DNA from: Hymenolepis diminuta
Taxonomy: Eukaryota; Platyhelminthes; Cestoda; Cyclophyllidea; Hymenolepididae
Reading direction: 5' to 3'
NCBI GenBank assembly: GCA_900708905.1
Contig: CAADRB010000033.1
Span: 610,613-674,612 of the forward strand
Length of the DNA stretch: 64,000 nt
The notes under the pieces are model-generated. The model saw nothing but the letters and a program-made list of their open reading frames with translations, did no database searches and was not told where the DNA came from. This document shows, in pieces, positions 62,881-64,000 of this stretch (positions are counted from its first letter, which is position 1; every line of letters begins with the position of its first letter). A program made the position numbers and the translations under genes.

Positions 62881-63164
62881 TTCATAAGTGTCTTTGAGTG
62901 TTTTTGCTGCTGAGTTTGCCGTATTTCCTTGATGAAATTGAAACAGTAAAATATGCCTGATATTGCCTGGTACGCTCGTTATTTGGAGTGCATATTGGGG
63001 CTAGAAATAGTTATTAATAACGGCAATTATCACAAAATCTGAAAGAAGAAGTAATAAATTACTAATTCCCATAGATGAGCATACAACATTAACAAGTTAA
63101 TGTGAAGTAATCGTGGCCTAAACACATAGCTCAAAAACTGGGCAGGACTTCTGTTAAAACTTGG

Positions 63165-64000
63165 TATAATTCTTATATCAGTCTGATGCTCAGTCTGACC
63201 TCCATTCATTTCGTTAGATTTTTCTCTTTTCGGAACGATTAAAAATAAACAGTTTGTGTTAAAATTAGAGAGGTTGATGACTGATTTGTGGAGGCATTAT
63301 ATAATTTGCTTAATTCAAATTGCATCCCATTTAGGTAAAGTTCAGAATGTAAGGGAGGAGGAAATATTAGTTAAGTATAATTAGCATCAAGTCAAGTCAG
63401 AGATAATGTAATATGAGAATTATTTCAACGCACTTTAAATAAGCCTGGGTTTGAAATGAGATTTTTGCCTATAAAATAGGAACAGAGAAAAGAACTTGAT
63501 CATGAAATTAACTTTGAAGAGCATAACTCACTTTTACTGATTATTTCTTTATTTAATTTGAAAATTTTAAATCATTTTGTTCAATTCATAATCATTTTGT
63601 TACTCGTAATAAGTGTTTATAAACCGGAAAAATAGACTTTCGTATGCGATCTGATGCAGCGCTGAGAAAGATAGCTTTGTTTCCCCTTATGCACTTGACG
63701 TAGGAAAGGTTTTTTGAATTAAGACGAATAGGTTGTTTATCGTTAACTTATCTTTATTTACAAGATGTGTGCTTTTATTTTATGTTGCTTACTAGGCACT
63801 CAAAGCATTACGTTTGTTTATTCAGATTAGAGGCCAATGACAGAGTTAGAAAACTTTTATCTAAATTTTTAATGATATGTTAAAGGATTTAATATTTATA
63901 TTATAGGTCTCTATTGTTTAACATCGCATCAATTTAGACAATGAAAATCGAAATACAAATAATTTGTCTTTTAAAGTACATGTGTACCATTTGTCTTCCT
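63165..64000. other. Intergenic AT-rich DNA
   Basis: Nothing recognised up to the window end. Confidence 0.35.

Larger units (their letters stand above)
61894..63164 (-). mobile_element. mariner element, copy 2 (internal N gap)
   Basis: It is inverted relative to copy 1. Ends are tcaggttgcaacagaagttc at 61894 and aggacttctgttaaaacttg at the right side, with TA kept only at 63165-63166. Length is about 1271 bp with 552 N (62178-62729). The piece from about 62730 to 63110 is essentially identical to copy 1, including its frameshifts, while the outer 60 bp differ. Confidence 0.9.

Noticed and set aside
1..64000. CRISPR arrays, rRNA or bacterial operons
   Set aside because: No regularly spaced direct repeats, no rRNA-like conserved blocks and no clustered long ORFs; gene structure is eukaryotic.

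Overview
The window reads as AT-rich (roughly two-thirds A+T by eye), gene-poor nuclear DNA from an invertebrate animal. The evidence is spliced genes with GT-AG (once GC-AG) introns, mariner and IS630/Tc1-type transposon remnants, many old dispersed repeats, and no operons, RBS or bacterial genes. Most introns in the two best-supported gene types are very short (27, 36, 37, 37, 39, 41, 46 and 47 nt). Together with cilium-type genes this suggests a flatworm or another short-intron lophotrochozoan, but no taxon is proven.

Left end (1-4730, minus strand): two spliced genes lie in tandem. The upstream one (3102-4730) is a near full-length adenylate kinase 8 (AK8), rebuilt from seven exons in perfect phase as a 457-residue protein. 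The downstream one (202-1836, incomplete at both ends) encodes an unidentified protein that starts with an RII-alpha/Dpy-30-like dimerisation-docking motif and carries two short W-R motifs. AK8 has a similar motif at its own N-terminus, so both products may serve the axoneme.

Middle (4.7-36 kb): almost no genes. It holds old dispersed repeats (families A, B, C), a (GA)n and a (TA)n microsatellite, a 13-N gap, and one decayed IS630/Tc1-mariner transposase (27.17-27.97 kb).

36-55 kb: the most interesting content. Two small two-exon genes, at 36733-37019 (+) and 54339-54612 (-), encode 79- and 75-residue secreted peptide precursors. Each has a signal peptide, an acidic spacer, the tetrapeptide MIYW between dibasic sites, an acidic linker, an arginine-rich segment, and a second MIYW at the C-terminus right after a dibasic site. 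Exon structure, intron phase and length, and a promoter with three CCAAT/ATTGG boxes at matching spacing are all shared. They look like a diverged gene pair for a peptide family I do not recognise. The DNA between them is rich in family A repeats and holds an inverted pair of decayed coding fragments (family D) and one mariner copy.

Right end (55-64 kb): more family A copies, one possible decayed exon near 58.8 kb, a CRE/CCAAT cluster near 61.66 kb, and a second mariner copy in opposite orientation. Both mariner copies contain long N runs.
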